Of a DNA stretch of 64,000 nt, positions 41,408 through 50,104 are shown one piece after another. Source of the DNA: Bacillota bacterium (GTDB lineage: Bacteria > Bacillota > Clostridia > Lachnospirales > Lachnospiraceae). The DNA is taken from the NCBI GenBank assembly GCA_023412855.1, contig JAEZRJ010000013.1:107392-171391 (forward strand), read 5' to 3'. The position numbers and the translations under genes were made by a program. Position 1 is the first letter of the stretch; each line of letters starts with the position of its first letter. Below the pieces are notes generated by a model, which saw only the letters and a list, made by a program, of their open reading frames with translations, had not been told where the DNA came from and searched no databases.

Positions 41408-42579
41408 CTCCCCTGCTCCTTACGCAACTTATCCACAAAATCCTTCAGCCTTCCGATAGCAATCTTCAAATTCTCCAGCGAATACGCATACGAGATACGA
41501 AGGAAACCTTCCCCGCAATCGCCAAAGGCTGTACCAGGCACTACTGCTACCTTTTCCTCCTGAAGAAAACGGTTGGCAAATTCCTCACTTGTCATCCCAA
41601 ATTCCTTAATGCTGGGAAATACATAAAATGCGCCGAAGGGTTCGAAACATTCCAGCTCCATTTCCTTAAAGCTATGCATCAAGTAACGTCTCCTTTGATT
41701 GTATGCTTCTCTCATCTGAGCCACATCCGCATCCCCGTTCCTAAGTGCTTCCACGGCTGCATACTGGCTGGTTGTAGGGGCGCACATAATGGCGAACTGA
41801 TGGATTTTAATCATCTGCTCCATAATTTCTTTGGGTCCGCAGGCATAACCTAGCCTCCATCCCGTCATGGCATACGCTTTGGAAAAGCCGTTGATCAATA
41901 TAGTCCTTTCCTTCATTCCCGGAAGAGAAGCGATGGATATATGTTTTTCCTTATATGTGAGTTCTGCGTAGATTTCATCGGAAATAACGATAAGATCTTT
42001 CTCTATTACAATCTTAGCAATTTTCTCCAATTCCTCCCTTTCCATGATCGCACCCGTCGGGTTGTTCGGAAAAGGCAGAATCAATATCTTCGTTTTATCC
42101 GTAATGGCTTCCAGAAGCTCCTCAGGCATCAGGCGGAACTCATTTTCCGCTTTTAGCTCGATAATGACCGGAACTGCATTTGCCAGTATCGCACATGGCT
42201 CATAGGATACGTAACTCGGCTGGGGAATCAATACCTCCTCACCGCCCTCTATCATGGCGCGAAGTGCAATATCGATTGCCTCGGACCCACCTACCGTCAC
42301 GATAACTTCGTTATTATAATGATAATCGATGCCCTGACTCCGTTTCATATAATTGCAAATCTCTATTTTTAAATCTTTCAGCCCCGCGTTGGAAGTGTAG
42401 AAGGTGCGTCCTTTTTCGAGGGAATAAATACCCTCGTCCCGGATATGCCAGGGCGTATCGAAATCAGGCTCACCTACACCGAGGGAAATAGCATCCTGCA
42501 TCTCACTCACCACATCAAAAAACTTTCGGATGCCGGATGGCTTAATATTAACAACCTTGTCAGCTAGCGGATTTCTCAT
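41404..42579 (-). CDS. PLP-dependent class I/II aminotransferase
   Basis: The 391-residue enzyme has the fold-type I aminotransferase signatures: ISLGVGEPDFDTPWHI, NEVIVTVGGSEAIDIALRAM, ILPFPNNPTGAIM, VISDEIYAELTY, and the PLP lysine in ILINGFSKAYAMTGWRLGYAC (Schiff-base Lys of SKAYAMTGWR), with the carboxylate Arg near GFLRISYAYS. It resembles the AspC/PatA group. It overlaps the Lrp-family gene by 4 bp, so the regulator and enzyme are cotranslated and an amino-acid effector is likely shared. Substrate not determined. Confidence 0.92.
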   Translation of the reverse strand: MRNPLADKVVNIKPSGIRKFFDVVSEMQDAISLGVGEPDFDTPWHIRDEGIYSLEKGRTFYTSNAGLKDLKIEICNYMKRSQGIDYHYNNEVIVTVGGSEAIDIALRAMIEGGEEVLIPQPSYVSYEPCAILANAVPVIIELKAENEFRLMPEELLEAITDKTKILILPFPNNPTGAIMEREELEKIAKIVIEKDLIVISDEIYAELTYKEKHISIASLPGMKERTILINGFSKAYAMTGWRLGYACGPKEIMEQMIKIHQFAIMCAPTTSQYAAVEALRNGDADVAQMREAYNQRRRYLMHSFKEMELECFEPFGAFYVFPSIKEFGMTSEEFANRFLQEEKVAVVPGTAFGDCGEGFLRISYAYSLENLKIAIGRLKDFVDKLRKEQGR

Positions 42580-43058
42580 GGCGTAATTTTCTCCCTTTCA
42601 TCTTCATATTTTTTGGATAAAATTGTGCCATGGTCCTTATACTTCTTAAGTATGAAGTGGGTCGCCGTACTAAGAACGGTATCCAGGGCGGAAAGCTTGT
42701 CGGATACGAAGGCAGACACCTCTTTCAAAGACTTTCCTTCCAAAGTAACGAGCAGGTCGAAACCACCCGAAATCAAATATACAGAATTCACCTCAGGGTA
42801 CTTGTAAATCCTCTCTGCAATATTATCAAAGCCTTGGCCTCTCTGAGGCGTAACACGAACCTCGATAAGGGCTGTTACCTTTTCGATGGACGTCTTTTCC
42901 CAATCGATCATCGTATGGTAGCCGCATATAATGCCTTCGTTCTCCATAGCCGCCAGTTCGTTTACCACATCGATTTCTTCTGCCCCCAATATGACTGCCA
43001 GCTCCTTCACATCTATACGGCTGTTTTTTTCTATTATCGATAAAATTTGCTCTCTCAT
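42576..43058 (-). CDS. Lrp/AsnC-family regulator
   Basis: The 160-residue protein has an N-terminal helix-turn-helix (ILSIIEKNSRIDVKELAVILG, VVNELAAMENEGIICGYHTMI) and a C-terminal RAM effector domain (VTALIEVRVTPQRGQGFDNIAERI, VNSVYLISGGFDLLVTLEG). It starts the two-gene unit with the aminotransferase (4-bp overlap). It should respond to an amino acid and control this unit. Confidence 0.9.
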   Translation of the reverse strand: MREQILSIIEKNSRIDVKELAVILGAEEIDVVNELAAMENEGIICGYHTMIDWEKTSIEKVTALIEVRVTPQRGQGFDNIAERIYKYPEVNSVYLISGGFDLLVTLEGKSLKEVSAFVSDKLSALDTVLSTATHFILKKYKDHGTILSKKYEDEREKITP

Positions 43059-43130
43059 ACTTCCTCCATTCCGCCTCTATGAGGCAGCACCTTTTTACAT
43101 TATACAATCATTATATGGCACATTTCTCCT

Positions 43131-44114
43131 TTAAAGTACCCGAAACAACTCATCCGATTTGGATGGCTCTAAGAATCTTTTCTCATCCCCATTTATGACA
43201 ACTCTGTCATTGCTGTCCGTGGTCTTCCCCACTACCGATGCTGGGATTCCCTCCTGTTCCAGTGCCTTTACCAAATCATAGCCGTTATCCGCCGCCATCA
43301 AGAGACATCCTCCCGATAGAAGCTCGTAAGGATTGATTTCAAAAAACTCGCAAACCTCGATCGTCTCCTGCTTTACAGGCAGCTTTTTCAAATCGATTTC
43401 CAGTCCAACGCCTGCTCCTTCCGACATTTCCCAAAGGGCACCGAAAATCCCGCCCTCCGTAACGCCGTGCATTCCACGAACGCCGGACCTAACGGCAGCA
43501 GCCGCTTCTGGAACAACCGACAGAAATCTATCCAATTCTTTCGCCTCTTCTACCAAACGGACCGGGTACCTCGTAAGGAGCTGTTCTTCCATTCTCCGCG
43601 CTATTACCGAGGTTCCTTCCAAGCCAATCCACTTGCTCACCACTACGTCCTGCCCGGGTTTTACATTTCTCACAGAGCTGTCATAAGCCTTCTTCGTTTT
43701 ACCGATGCCGGACACGCTAAGAACGGGGCATACTACCGCACCTGTTACTTCTATCGAGCTTCCCGCAATCTGTACGTTGAGCTTCCCACATTCTTCTTCC
43801 ATCCGAAGCATCATATTCTTAATATCGGACTCTTCCGCGGATTCAGGGAAAAAGCCGGATATCATTACTGCTACCGGCTCTGCTCCAGACGCCGCAAGCC
43901 GGTTCATGCAGGAATATAGAGCAGACCGTTCACCTTCGGGACCATATCCCGCCATTGGAGCGGAGGAAACTGCAGTAAGCTCCTCGCTTTTAAAAGAAAA
44001 AATGGCGCAGTCTTCCCCTATTCCTGCGCCAATCAATACTTCTTCTCTTTTCATTTTTATCTGTTTCAGGACCGAACGTTTATAGACGTTCTCCGTTATC
44101 TTTCCTGCTTTCAT
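43131..44114 (-). CDS. AIR-synthase/HypE-like protein
   Basis: The 327-residue protein belongs to the PurM/HypE/ThiL superfamily: VLIGAGIGEDCAIFSF is the N-terminal nucleotide loop, MISGFFPESAEESDIKNMMLRMEEECG and VSGIGKTKKAYDS follow, and GMHGVTEGGIFGALWEM is the conserved C-terminal-domain Gly-rich segment. True HypE ends in a Cys peptide that carries the nickel-site cyanide; here the end is SDELFRVL without that Cys, and no hydrogenase genes are near. It is best called an AIR-synthase-like protein of unknown substrate, lying between VanW and Lrp genes. Confidence 0.83.
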   Translation of the reverse strand: MKAGKITENVYKRSVLKQIKMKREEVLIGAGIGEDCAIFSFKSEELTAVSSAPMAGYGPEGERSALYSCMNRLAASGAEPVAVMISGFFPESAEESDIKNMMLRMEEECGKLNVQIAGSSIEVTGAVVCPVLSVSGIGKTKKAYDSSVRNVKPGQDVVVSKWIGLEGTSVIARRMEEQLLTRYPVRLVEEAKELDRFLSVVPEAAAAVRSGVRGMHGVTEGGIFGALWEMSEGAGVGLEIDLKKLPVKQETIEVCEFFEINPYELLSGGCLLMAADNGYDLVKALEQEGIPASVVGKTTDSNDRVVINGDEKRFLEPSKSDELFRVL

Positions 44115-44156
44115 CTATGGCTCCCGTCTGTATGCTTTAGTACGCATATAAGCTTC

Positions 44157-45689
44157 CTATTCTGCCGGTTGTTCAGCTGGCTGCTCCGCCGGCTGTTCTG
44201 CCGCTTCTATCTGCTGTTGATCTACCGGAGCTACATTGGGCGTAGCGAATTGTGCCAGAGAAGCTGCCACATTTTTCACATGGTCTATGCTATTCGTAGC
44301 CACTGCCGCCAGCATCTGATTATATGCGTTCACATCGTTGGTAGACAAGCCTACGGTAGCCGTACGAGGCACCATCTTATAGCTGCTGCTGTTCACCTGT
44401 TCACGGCTCACTTCTACGCCGTTCTCCGTTACCACCTTCCAGAGCTTCGCCTTATAACCGATATGCGCAGACTGCGTAATCACCTGACCGAGAGGTATTG
44501 CCGGATCTGTATAAATTACTTCCGTATCCGGATTGGTTACGGACAGCACCTCGCTCTCATAGGAAACCTTGCGTTCCGGAGAACGGGTCTCAACGCCGTA
44601 TATCGTAAATGTGATAACTTTATTTGCCGTTTTCCCTTCTATATAAATAGGGTACTCTGTATTGTTGATAAAGCGAAAGTCCTTTCCTGATGATTCCGCA
44701 ATCGCAGCATCCGCCGAAGGATCTACATAGCTGACTATCATAGAGTGATTGTGACGCTCTGTCACCTCCAGTTCAGAAAGCAGCACTGCGTTATATAAGG
44801 TGGTAGACACCTGACAGATACCTCCGCCCAAGCTATCCACTACCTGCCCGTTCAAATAAGAACCTGCCATATAATAGCCGTTGGCTTCCGTAAACGGGGA
44901 TACCTCATTATATGTGGAAAATTCATCTCCCGGATACACCGTTGTTCCCGATATCAAATTACAGCCATTCGTAACATTCTCGCTTCTATCACGGCCAGAA
45001 GTAGAAAAACTGGTGCTGAAGGTTCCCAGCACATCCTTTATTTTGGCGAGTTCCTCCGCATTTCCCCTGGGCTCATCTACAATCACTGCCAGCGCAATCC
45101 GTACCGGTTCAAAAGTCCAATCGTTTAAAAAATAATCGTATATCTGTTGTAAGGATGTTTCTTCATCCACCACATATCCGGTCTGACCCGGTATTACGGA
45201 AAATCCGCTGTCCGTCTTGGTAAGAACGGCATCCTGGGCTTCCATGTTGTATTGTCCGCATTGTTCTTCAAGAAGGCCGCGAATCAGCTCTTTATCCAAA
45301 TCATATTTTAATTCGAACACTTTATTTTCATGCAGCAAATCCTGTAACGCTTTATATCGCTGCACCACATTTCCCTTTTTGCCGAAAGCGACAGCATCTT
45401 CCACAACTTCAGGGTTCGTCCATGTAAGCCCCAGTTCACCTGCGGTTGCAATTATCTCATTGTTATTCACCGCCTGAAGCGTGACCGAAGTCTCCTTCAA
45501 GTTATTTATATATTGCTCAACCATCTGCTCAGCTTCCGCTGCTGTCTTTCCGGAAACATCTATCTGGCCCACATAAATGCCGCTTTCAATAGTATTCCCG
45601 GCCTTCGCCTGCACCGGATATCCTATCTGCATAAATGCAAATATGAAAAAAGCTGCTGCGATGGTCAGCTTCCTTCTCCATCTACTCAT
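44157..45689 (-). CDS. VanW-family exported protein with PAEQ repeat tail
   Basis: The 510-residue protein has a signal peptide (LTIAAAFFIFAFMQIGYPVQA), one or two peptidoglycan-binding-like domains (GIYVGQIDVSGKTAAEAEQMV and following), the VanW domain (TFSTSFSTSGRDRSENV, LISGTTVYPGDEFSTYNEV, SLGGGICQVSTTLYNAVLLS, DFRFINNTEYPIYIEG) and a G5-like region (VSYESEVLSVTNPDTEV). It ends with the repeat PAEQ-PAEQ-PAE. The family is found at the cell wall in Clostridia and in van clusters, but no van genes are present. Role unproven. Confidence 0.9.
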   Translation of the reverse strand: MSRWRRKLTIAAAFFIFAFMQIGYPVQAKAGNTIESGIYVGQIDVSGKTAAEAEQMVEQYINNLKETSVTLQAVNNNEIIATAGELGLTWTNPEVVEDAVAFGKKGNVVQRYKALQDLLHENKVFELKYDLDKELIRGLLEEQCGQYNMEAQDAVLTKTDSGFSVIPGQTGYVVDEETSLQQIYDYFLNDWTFEPVRIALAVIVDEPRGNAEELAKIKDVLGTFSTSFSTSGRDRSENVTNGCNLISGTTVYPGDEFSTYNEVSPFTEANGYYMAGSYLNGQVVDSLGGGICQVSTTLYNAVLLSELEVTERHNHSMIVSYVDPSADAAIAESSGKDFRFINNTEYPIYIEGKTANKVITFTIYGVETRSPERKVSYESEVLSVTNPDTEVIYTDPAIPLGQVITQSAHIGYKAKLWKVVTENGVEVSREQVNSSSYKMVPRTATVGLSTNDVNAYNQMLAAVATNSIDHVKNVAASLAQFATPNVAPVDQQQIEAAEQPAEQPAEQPAE

Positions 45690-45715
45690 AACTTCTCCTC
45701 TTAATCTATTCTATC

Positions 45716-45945
45716 GTTACTGTTCACTCCGTTCTCAGCAACGCATGTTTTCTGCATTTAAATTCGCTCCGCGAAGCAGAAATCATCTCTTGCATCACGT
45801 TCTTACGCAGCTTAACAGCAAGTGTTAAGCTACTGTATTTCCAGTTACCATTCAGCCTTCCATACCGCAAAGCCCAAATTGCGCCTCTATGCAATTTTGT
45901 GAAGGCTGCAGGCGCCAAAATGCAGTTTTATCGCATTTTGTGTAA
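45716..45945. repeat. MITE-like repeat, copy 2 (one end lost)
   Basis: It starts with the terminal repeat GTTACTGTTCACTCC and matches copy 1 in reverse orientation through the GCAGAAATC hairpin, GCTTAACA-GCAAG-TGTTAAGC, and the CAAAATGCAGTTTTATCGCATTTTG block. The other terminal repeat is not present. It lies between the small membrane protein gene and vanW. Confidence 0.8.
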
Positions 45946-45965
45946 TCTGCGCCGAAAATATTGTG

Positions 45966-46073
45966 CTAGGAAATAAAGTATGATAAAGTTGGTAATACCA
46001 TAGCCAGCACTACTAATATAATAATGATGGATGAAATTATCTTTTTCGTCTTGTTACTGTTCATGTTAAACAT
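45966..46073 (-). CDS. 35-residue single-pass membrane protein
   Basis: An AGGAGG lies 7 bases before an ATG. The product starts MFNMNSNKTKK, has one hydrophobic helix (IISSIIIILVVLAMVLPTL) and ends SYFIS. A basic N-terminus followed by a single helix predicts an N-in membrane peptide; short proteins of this kind are common in Lachnospiraceae. It is divergent from the TPR-like protein gene at 46109 and shares the 35-bp region between them. Function unknown. Confidence 0.65.
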   Translation of the reverse strand: MFNMNSNKTKKIISSIIIILVVLAMVLPTLSYFIS

Positions 46074-46108
46074 AGCAATTCCTCCTGTCCACTGAAAGGA
46101 TATTATAT

Positions 46109-46717
46109 ATGAAAATCCCTTTTTTTGCAAGTTTTATCATCTTCATTGTGTGGCTTGCCTACGAGCTTTCCAAAACACGCCGCCGCTCCGAAAAAAAAGA
46201 ATCTTCCTTCTGGGAAAAGGAAGCACAGGCCAACCGGACAAGGCGCAAGCCCTTGGATAGCTTGAATTATATCACAATCCCCTTCGATAAGCTTCCGATG
46301 GAACTTCTTACAGAAGATGAGCAAATCTCCGAATGCCACCAGATCCTCCAAGTCCTCAAGGATTCCCCTATCGTAAACTTCACGGGAATCAGCAATACTG
46401 AGCTAAAGCTGGAATACGGCGCTCCCAATCTCAACCTTCTCATGCGTTATGATGAAAATTATACTACGCTGGCCAGCACTTTACAGAAGTGGGCCCTGCT
46501 GCTTTACGAAGCAGGTTATGCAGTGGAAGCAAAAAATATTCTGGAATTCGCCATTTCTACCGACACAGATGTCAGTGGCAGCTACCGTCTGTTATCCTGC
46601 ATTTATACGGAAGAAGGACAGACAGAAAAAATTGCAGACCTTTTAAAACGGGCTGAAAATCTCAGGTCAGGCTCTAAGGACACTATCGTCCGTATTTTGC
46701 AAGAATCTTATCGGTAA
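46109..46717 (+). CDS. Membrane-anchored helical-repeat protein
   Basis: The 202-residue protein has an N-terminal membrane helix (FFASFIIFIVWLAYELS), a basic stretch (KTRRRSEKKE), and a soluble part ending in TPR-like helices (LQKWALLLYEAGYAVEAKNILEFAI, GSYRLLSCIYTEEGQTEKIADLL). TPR repeats bind other proteins. GAAAGGA stands before the ATG. Its last 35 bp overlap the 3' end of the convergent exonuclease gene. No name can be given. Confidence 0.75.
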   Translation: MKIPFFASFIIFIVWLAYELSKTRRRSEKKESSFWEKEAQANRTRRKPLDSLNYITIPFDKLPMELLTEDEQISECHQILQVLKDSPIVNFTGISNTELKLEYGAPNLNLLMRYDENYTTLASTLQKWALLLYEAGYAVEAKNILEFAISTDTDVSGSYRLLSCIYTEEGQTEKIADLLKRAENLRSGSKDTIVRILQESYR

Positions 46718-47378
46718 TCCTGCTCGCCTCGTTTCTCGTAAGCTTGTCCACATCATAGTCAATATTAATTTTATGCTGGTCCAGCAATTTATATAACCGT
46801 TCTTTTTGAGGCTTCGTGATAGGAGTCTCTCTTTTTGCCTGATAAATCAGCTTTTGCGGTTTGAAATCCTTCTCATTATAAAAAAGCTCCGATAATTTAA
46901 GGAACAAATCGGAAGCTGCCTGCGCATCCCCCAAGGCTCTATGGGCTTTATGCTCTATCTTGTAATAACCGCATAAGTCTTCCAGCTTCCTGCTTTCCAA
47001 ATCCGGCAGAAACTTTCTCGCCAGCTTCAGCGTATCGATTCCTTCCTTTTCAAATGTCATCTTTTGATTCACCGCAGCTCTCTTTAAGAAGGAATAATCG
47101 AATAAGATGCGGTGCCCCAGCAGAATATCCCCGCCGATGAATTTCAGAAGCTCAGGAAGAACACCGCCTATTTCCGGAGCGCTCTCAAGCATCTGCTCCG
47201 TAATACCTGTCAGAGTGCATACGGTTTCACTTAAACCCCTTCCGGGATTTACGAAGCGTTGGAAGGTATCTGTCACTTTTCCTTGCCTCACCCTTACCGC
47301 GCCGACTTCTATGATTTTGTCATTCTTCGTATTCAAGCCGGTAGTCTCCAGGTCCAGAGATACGTAATCATTTATCAT
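46683..47378 (-). CDS. DEDDh exonuclease (DnaQ/PolC epsilon-like)
   Basis: The start at 47378 (MINDYVSLDLETTGL) overlaps the nth stop by 11 bp; the upstream extension reads into nth in another frame and is not conserved-looking. The protein has all exonuclease motifs: YVSLDLETTGLNTKND (Exo I), LLGHRILFDYSFLKRAA (Exo II) and HRALGDAQAASDLFLKL (Exo IIIepsilon). It is a stand-alone proofreading-type 3'-5' exonuclease, with about 60 extra C-terminal residues (basic, KPQKERLYKLL). It forms a unit with nth and the radical SAM gene. Confidence 0.9.
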   Translation of the reverse strand: MINDYVSLDLETTGLNTKNDKIIEVGAVRVRQGKVTDTFQRFVNPGRGLSETVCTLTGITEQMLESAPEIGGVLPELLKFIGGDILLGHRILFDYSFLKRAAVNQKMTFEKEGIDTLKLARKFLPDLESRKLEDLCGYYKIEHKAHRALGDAQAASDLFLKLSELFYNEKDFKPQKLIYQAKRETPITKPQKERLYKLLDQHKINIDYDVDKLTRNEASRITDKILAKYGR

Positions 47379-48027
47379 TCTTCTTTTTCCTATCTTTATT
47401 CCGTTTCCGGTAATCGTCGCACTGCTCCTGCAAAAAGCAATCCTCACATTTTGGGGTAGGTGCCTTACATATTTCTCTTCCCAAGGTGATAATCTGAATA
47501 TTCCAGAGAATCCAATGCTCTTTTGGCAGCACCTCCATCAAGTCCATTTCTACCTTCAGCGGGTCCTCTTCCTTTGTGAGTCCCAGTTTTTTGGAAATCC
47601 GCTTTACATGAGTATCCACCACGATGCTTGGTTCGTTGTAAATATTTCCTCTGATAACGTTCGCCGTTTTTCTCCCTACACCCGCAAGGGAAGTGAGGTC
47701 CTCCAGCGAGCGGGGTATTTCTCCGCCAAACCGTTCCATCAGCTCCTTGCAGCAGGCAATAATGTTCTTAGCCTTATTACGGTAAAATCCGGTGGAATGA
47801 ATATCCTTTTCCAGCTCAGAAAGCTCCGCCTTCGCAAACGCTTCCACATCGGGATATTTGCGGAACAATTCTGCAGTTACCACATTCACCCTGGCATCCG
47901 TACACTGAGCGCTTAAAATCGTGGCGATCAGCAGCTGCCATGCATTTTCATGGTCCAGCGAGCAACGATATTCCGTTCCGTATCTCTCATCTAACAGCTC
48001 TAAGATCTCTTTTGTCTTTTTCGTCAT
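47368..48027 (-). CDS. nth: Endonuclease III
   Basis: The 219-residue enzyme has the helix-hairpin-helix LEDLTSLAGVGRKTANVI with the catalytic Lys, the catalytic Asp in SIVVDTHVKRISKKLGL, and the 4Fe-4S cluster cysteines C-x6-C-x2-C-x5-C (ICKAPTPKCEDCFLQEQCDDY). It removes oxidised pyrimidines from DNA. It follows the radical SAM gene without a gap (stop at 48028) and overlaps the exonuclease gene, a sensible repair pair. Confidence 0.95.
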   Translation of the reverse strand: MTKKTKEILELLDERYGTEYRCSLDHENAWQLLIATILSAQCTDARVNVVTAELFRKYPDVEAFAKAELSELEKDIHSTGFYRNKAKNIIACCKELMERFGGEIPRSLEDLTSLAGVGRKTANVIRGNIYNEPSIVVDTHVKRISKKLGLTKEEDPLKVEMDLMEVLPKEHWILWNIQIITLGREICKAPTPKCEDCFLQEQCDDYRKRNKDRKKKNDK

Positions 48028-49839
48028 TTATCCTTCCTCCATAGGAACGAGCAGTATTCTCGCCTCGTTCGTAAGCGGACTCCTTTGTCTGTAATCGAAT
48101 AGTACTGCCGTGGGCGCCTTGGCTCTGCTCATACGTTTATCGAGATCCTCCTCCCATACGGCATAGGAAAATGTTTCTATATGTGTCATCTTTGCGATTT
48201 GCCTGGGCTGATATTCCGTATACAACGGAAGCTGTTCCCTCAACTTTTCTTCCTCTTTATAAAAATTCTGAAGCTGTTCTTTATAGGCTGCCATATCCTT
48301 GGAAAAACCGGGTCTGCTCTTCATATTCTCTCTCAAATATATATCGTAGGTCAGGAGCTCTTTGTAAAGCTCTTCTTTCTCCTTATCATAACGGCAGGCG
48401 AATTGAAGGAGCGCTTCATACCGGTACACCCTCGACGGGCTGTTCAGGAAGTATCCGCATTCCTCATAATATTCCGCAAGCCTTTCGTACATGGAGAATG
48501 CCCCCGCAAAGGCCCATTCCAGCACCGGCAGCGTATGCGTAAACTGATTGCTGTTATAATACAGCTCTACCATTTCTTCTATCCGCTTTAAGCCGCACAA
48601 CCTATCATAGGGCATCCACTTGGAGTATAGCACTTCATAGGGAGGCTCGCTGGTGTAATTTATTCCATAGCTTCCAGCTTTTTCATGCATAGGCGACCCC
48701 TTTAACACTTTTAGGAAGCCCAGCTGGAACTGCTGAGGTCTCATGGCATACACTTCATTGAAGGATTGGCTGAAGCTCTGATAATCCTCATAAGGAAGAC
48801 CCGCTATCAAATCCAGATGTATATGCACGTTATTTCCGTTATGGATTCGTGTCACTATATACTTCAATTTATCCATATCCATGGAACGATTGATTTCTTT
48901 CAAGGTCGTGGGGTTTGTGGACTGTACCCCTATTTCGAGCTGCACCAGTCCCGGGCGCATTTCAGATAAGATTTCGAGCTGTTCCTCACTTATAATTTCT
49001 GCGGCAATCTCGAAATGAAAGTTGGTTATTCCGTTGTCGTGCTCGTGAATGTATCGCCATATCTCCATGGCGTGACGATGGCTGCAATTGAAGGTCCTAT
49101 CCACGAATTTTACTTGAGTCACGCGGTTATCCAGGAAAAATTGAAGTTCCTTTTTCACGATCTCCACGTCCCTCAGACGTACCTTCTTATCGATGGAGGA
49201 TAAGCAATAGCTGCAGCGATAGGGACAGCCTCTGCTCGTTTCGTAGTATATGATCCTGTTTTGGAAGGGTTCAAGGTTCTCATATAAAAAGGGGAGCGTG
49301 CTGATATCGGTTAGTTCTTGCAATTCGGTCGTTATGATCTTCTCTCCGGCACGAAATACAATGCCCGGAATTTCATTGAGAAACAATCCTTGTGAAAAGT
49401 CTCGAAGATGCTCTGAGGAAGCTTCATGCGGGGAATCCTTTTCTAAGGTCTGTAAGTAATATTGCAGTAAGCTGAGAAATGTCTTCTCCCCTTCCCCTAT
49501 CATTACTCCGGTAATCATAGGATATTCCTTCAATAGTTTTTCTGCATCGAAGGAAACCTCCGGACCGCCCAGCCATATGGGAAGGTCTGGCATAATCTTG
49601 TGAAGCTCTGTGATAATTTCACGTATCATGCGGAAATTCCAGATATAGCAGGAAAAGGCGATAACATCGGGACGGTGTTTGTAAATGTCGGACAGTATGC
49701 TTTCAACCCTGTGATTGATCGTATATTCGGCAATTGCAATATGAGGGACATACTCCTGTCCCGCGTAGGCACGAAGGCTGTATAACGCGGGATTGGAGTG
49801 AATGTATTTTGCGTTTAAAGCAGTCAGTAAGAATTTCAC
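48028..49839 (-). CDS. B12-binding-domain radical SAM protein (DUF4080 type)
   Basis: The 603-residue protein has an N-terminal B12-binding-like domain (FLLTALNAKYIHSNPALYSL, VIAFSCYIWNFRMI, LPIWLGGPEVSFDAEKLL), a radical SAM core with ETSRGCPYRCSYCLSS (CxxxCxxC), QVKFVDRTFNCS, LVQLEIGVQSTNPTTLKEI and HIHLDLIAGLPYEDY, and a helical C-terminal DUF4080 region. Such proteins are common in Clostridia with unknown substrates. The N-terminal domain lacks the DxHxxG cobalamin motif, so B12 binding is doubtful. Confidence 0.9.
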   Translation of the reverse strand: MKFLLTALNAKYIHSNPALYSLRAYAGQEYVPHIAIAEYTINHRVESILSDIYKHRPDVIAFSCYIWNFRMIREIITELHKIMPDLPIWLGGPEVSFDAEKLLKEYPMITGVMIGEGEKTFLSLLQYYLQTLEKDSPHEASSEHLRDFSQGLFLNEIPGIVFRAGEKIITTELQELTDISTLPFLYENLEPFQNRIIYYETSRGCPYRCSYCLSSIDKKVRLRDVEIVKKELQFFLDNRVTQVKFVDRTFNCSHRHAMEIWRYIHEHDNGITNFHFEIAAEIISEEQLEILSEMRPGLVQLEIGVQSTNPTTLKEINRSMDMDKLKYIVTRIHNGNNVHIHLDLIAGLPYEDYQSFSQSFNEVYAMRPQQFQLGFLKVLKGSPMHEKAGSYGINYTSEPPYEVLYSKWMPYDRLCGLKRIEEMVELYYNSNQFTHTLPVLEWAFAGAFSMYERLAEYYEECGYFLNSPSRVYRYEALLQFACRYDKEKEELYKELLTYDIYLRENMKSRPGFSKDMAAYKEQLQNFYKEEEKLREQLPLYTEYQPRQIAKMTHIETFSYAVWEEDLDKRMSRAKAPTAVLFDYRQRSPLTNEARILLVPMEEG

Positions 49840-50104
49840 AGTTTCAGCTATATCCTTTCCTATTGAAAAGTGTTTTAATACAAATTATTTAATAAGAGAG
49901 TCGTTTATCATTAATGTTTTCATTTGTGTTCCCGCCTTGCGAAGTATAAATTTGCTTGATATAAGCCTTCATTGTTATCATGAAATTATATCAGGCTTCT
50001 TTAATATACGATAATAATGGCTGTCACTTTCTATATTGGGTTTATGTGCTGATGGAGTTCTCTTTGCAAAGAATTGAAAGGCACAGATTTTCCCCCTCCT
50101 GAAA

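Noticed and set aside
43131..44114. HypE hydrogenase maturation protein
   Set aside because: The C-terminal cysteine peptide is absent and no hydrogenase or hyp genes are near; called AIR-synthase-like only.
44157..45689. Part of a vancomycin-resistance cluster
   Set aside because: VanW-family proteins are common outside van operons and no vanHAX or vanRS genes are present.
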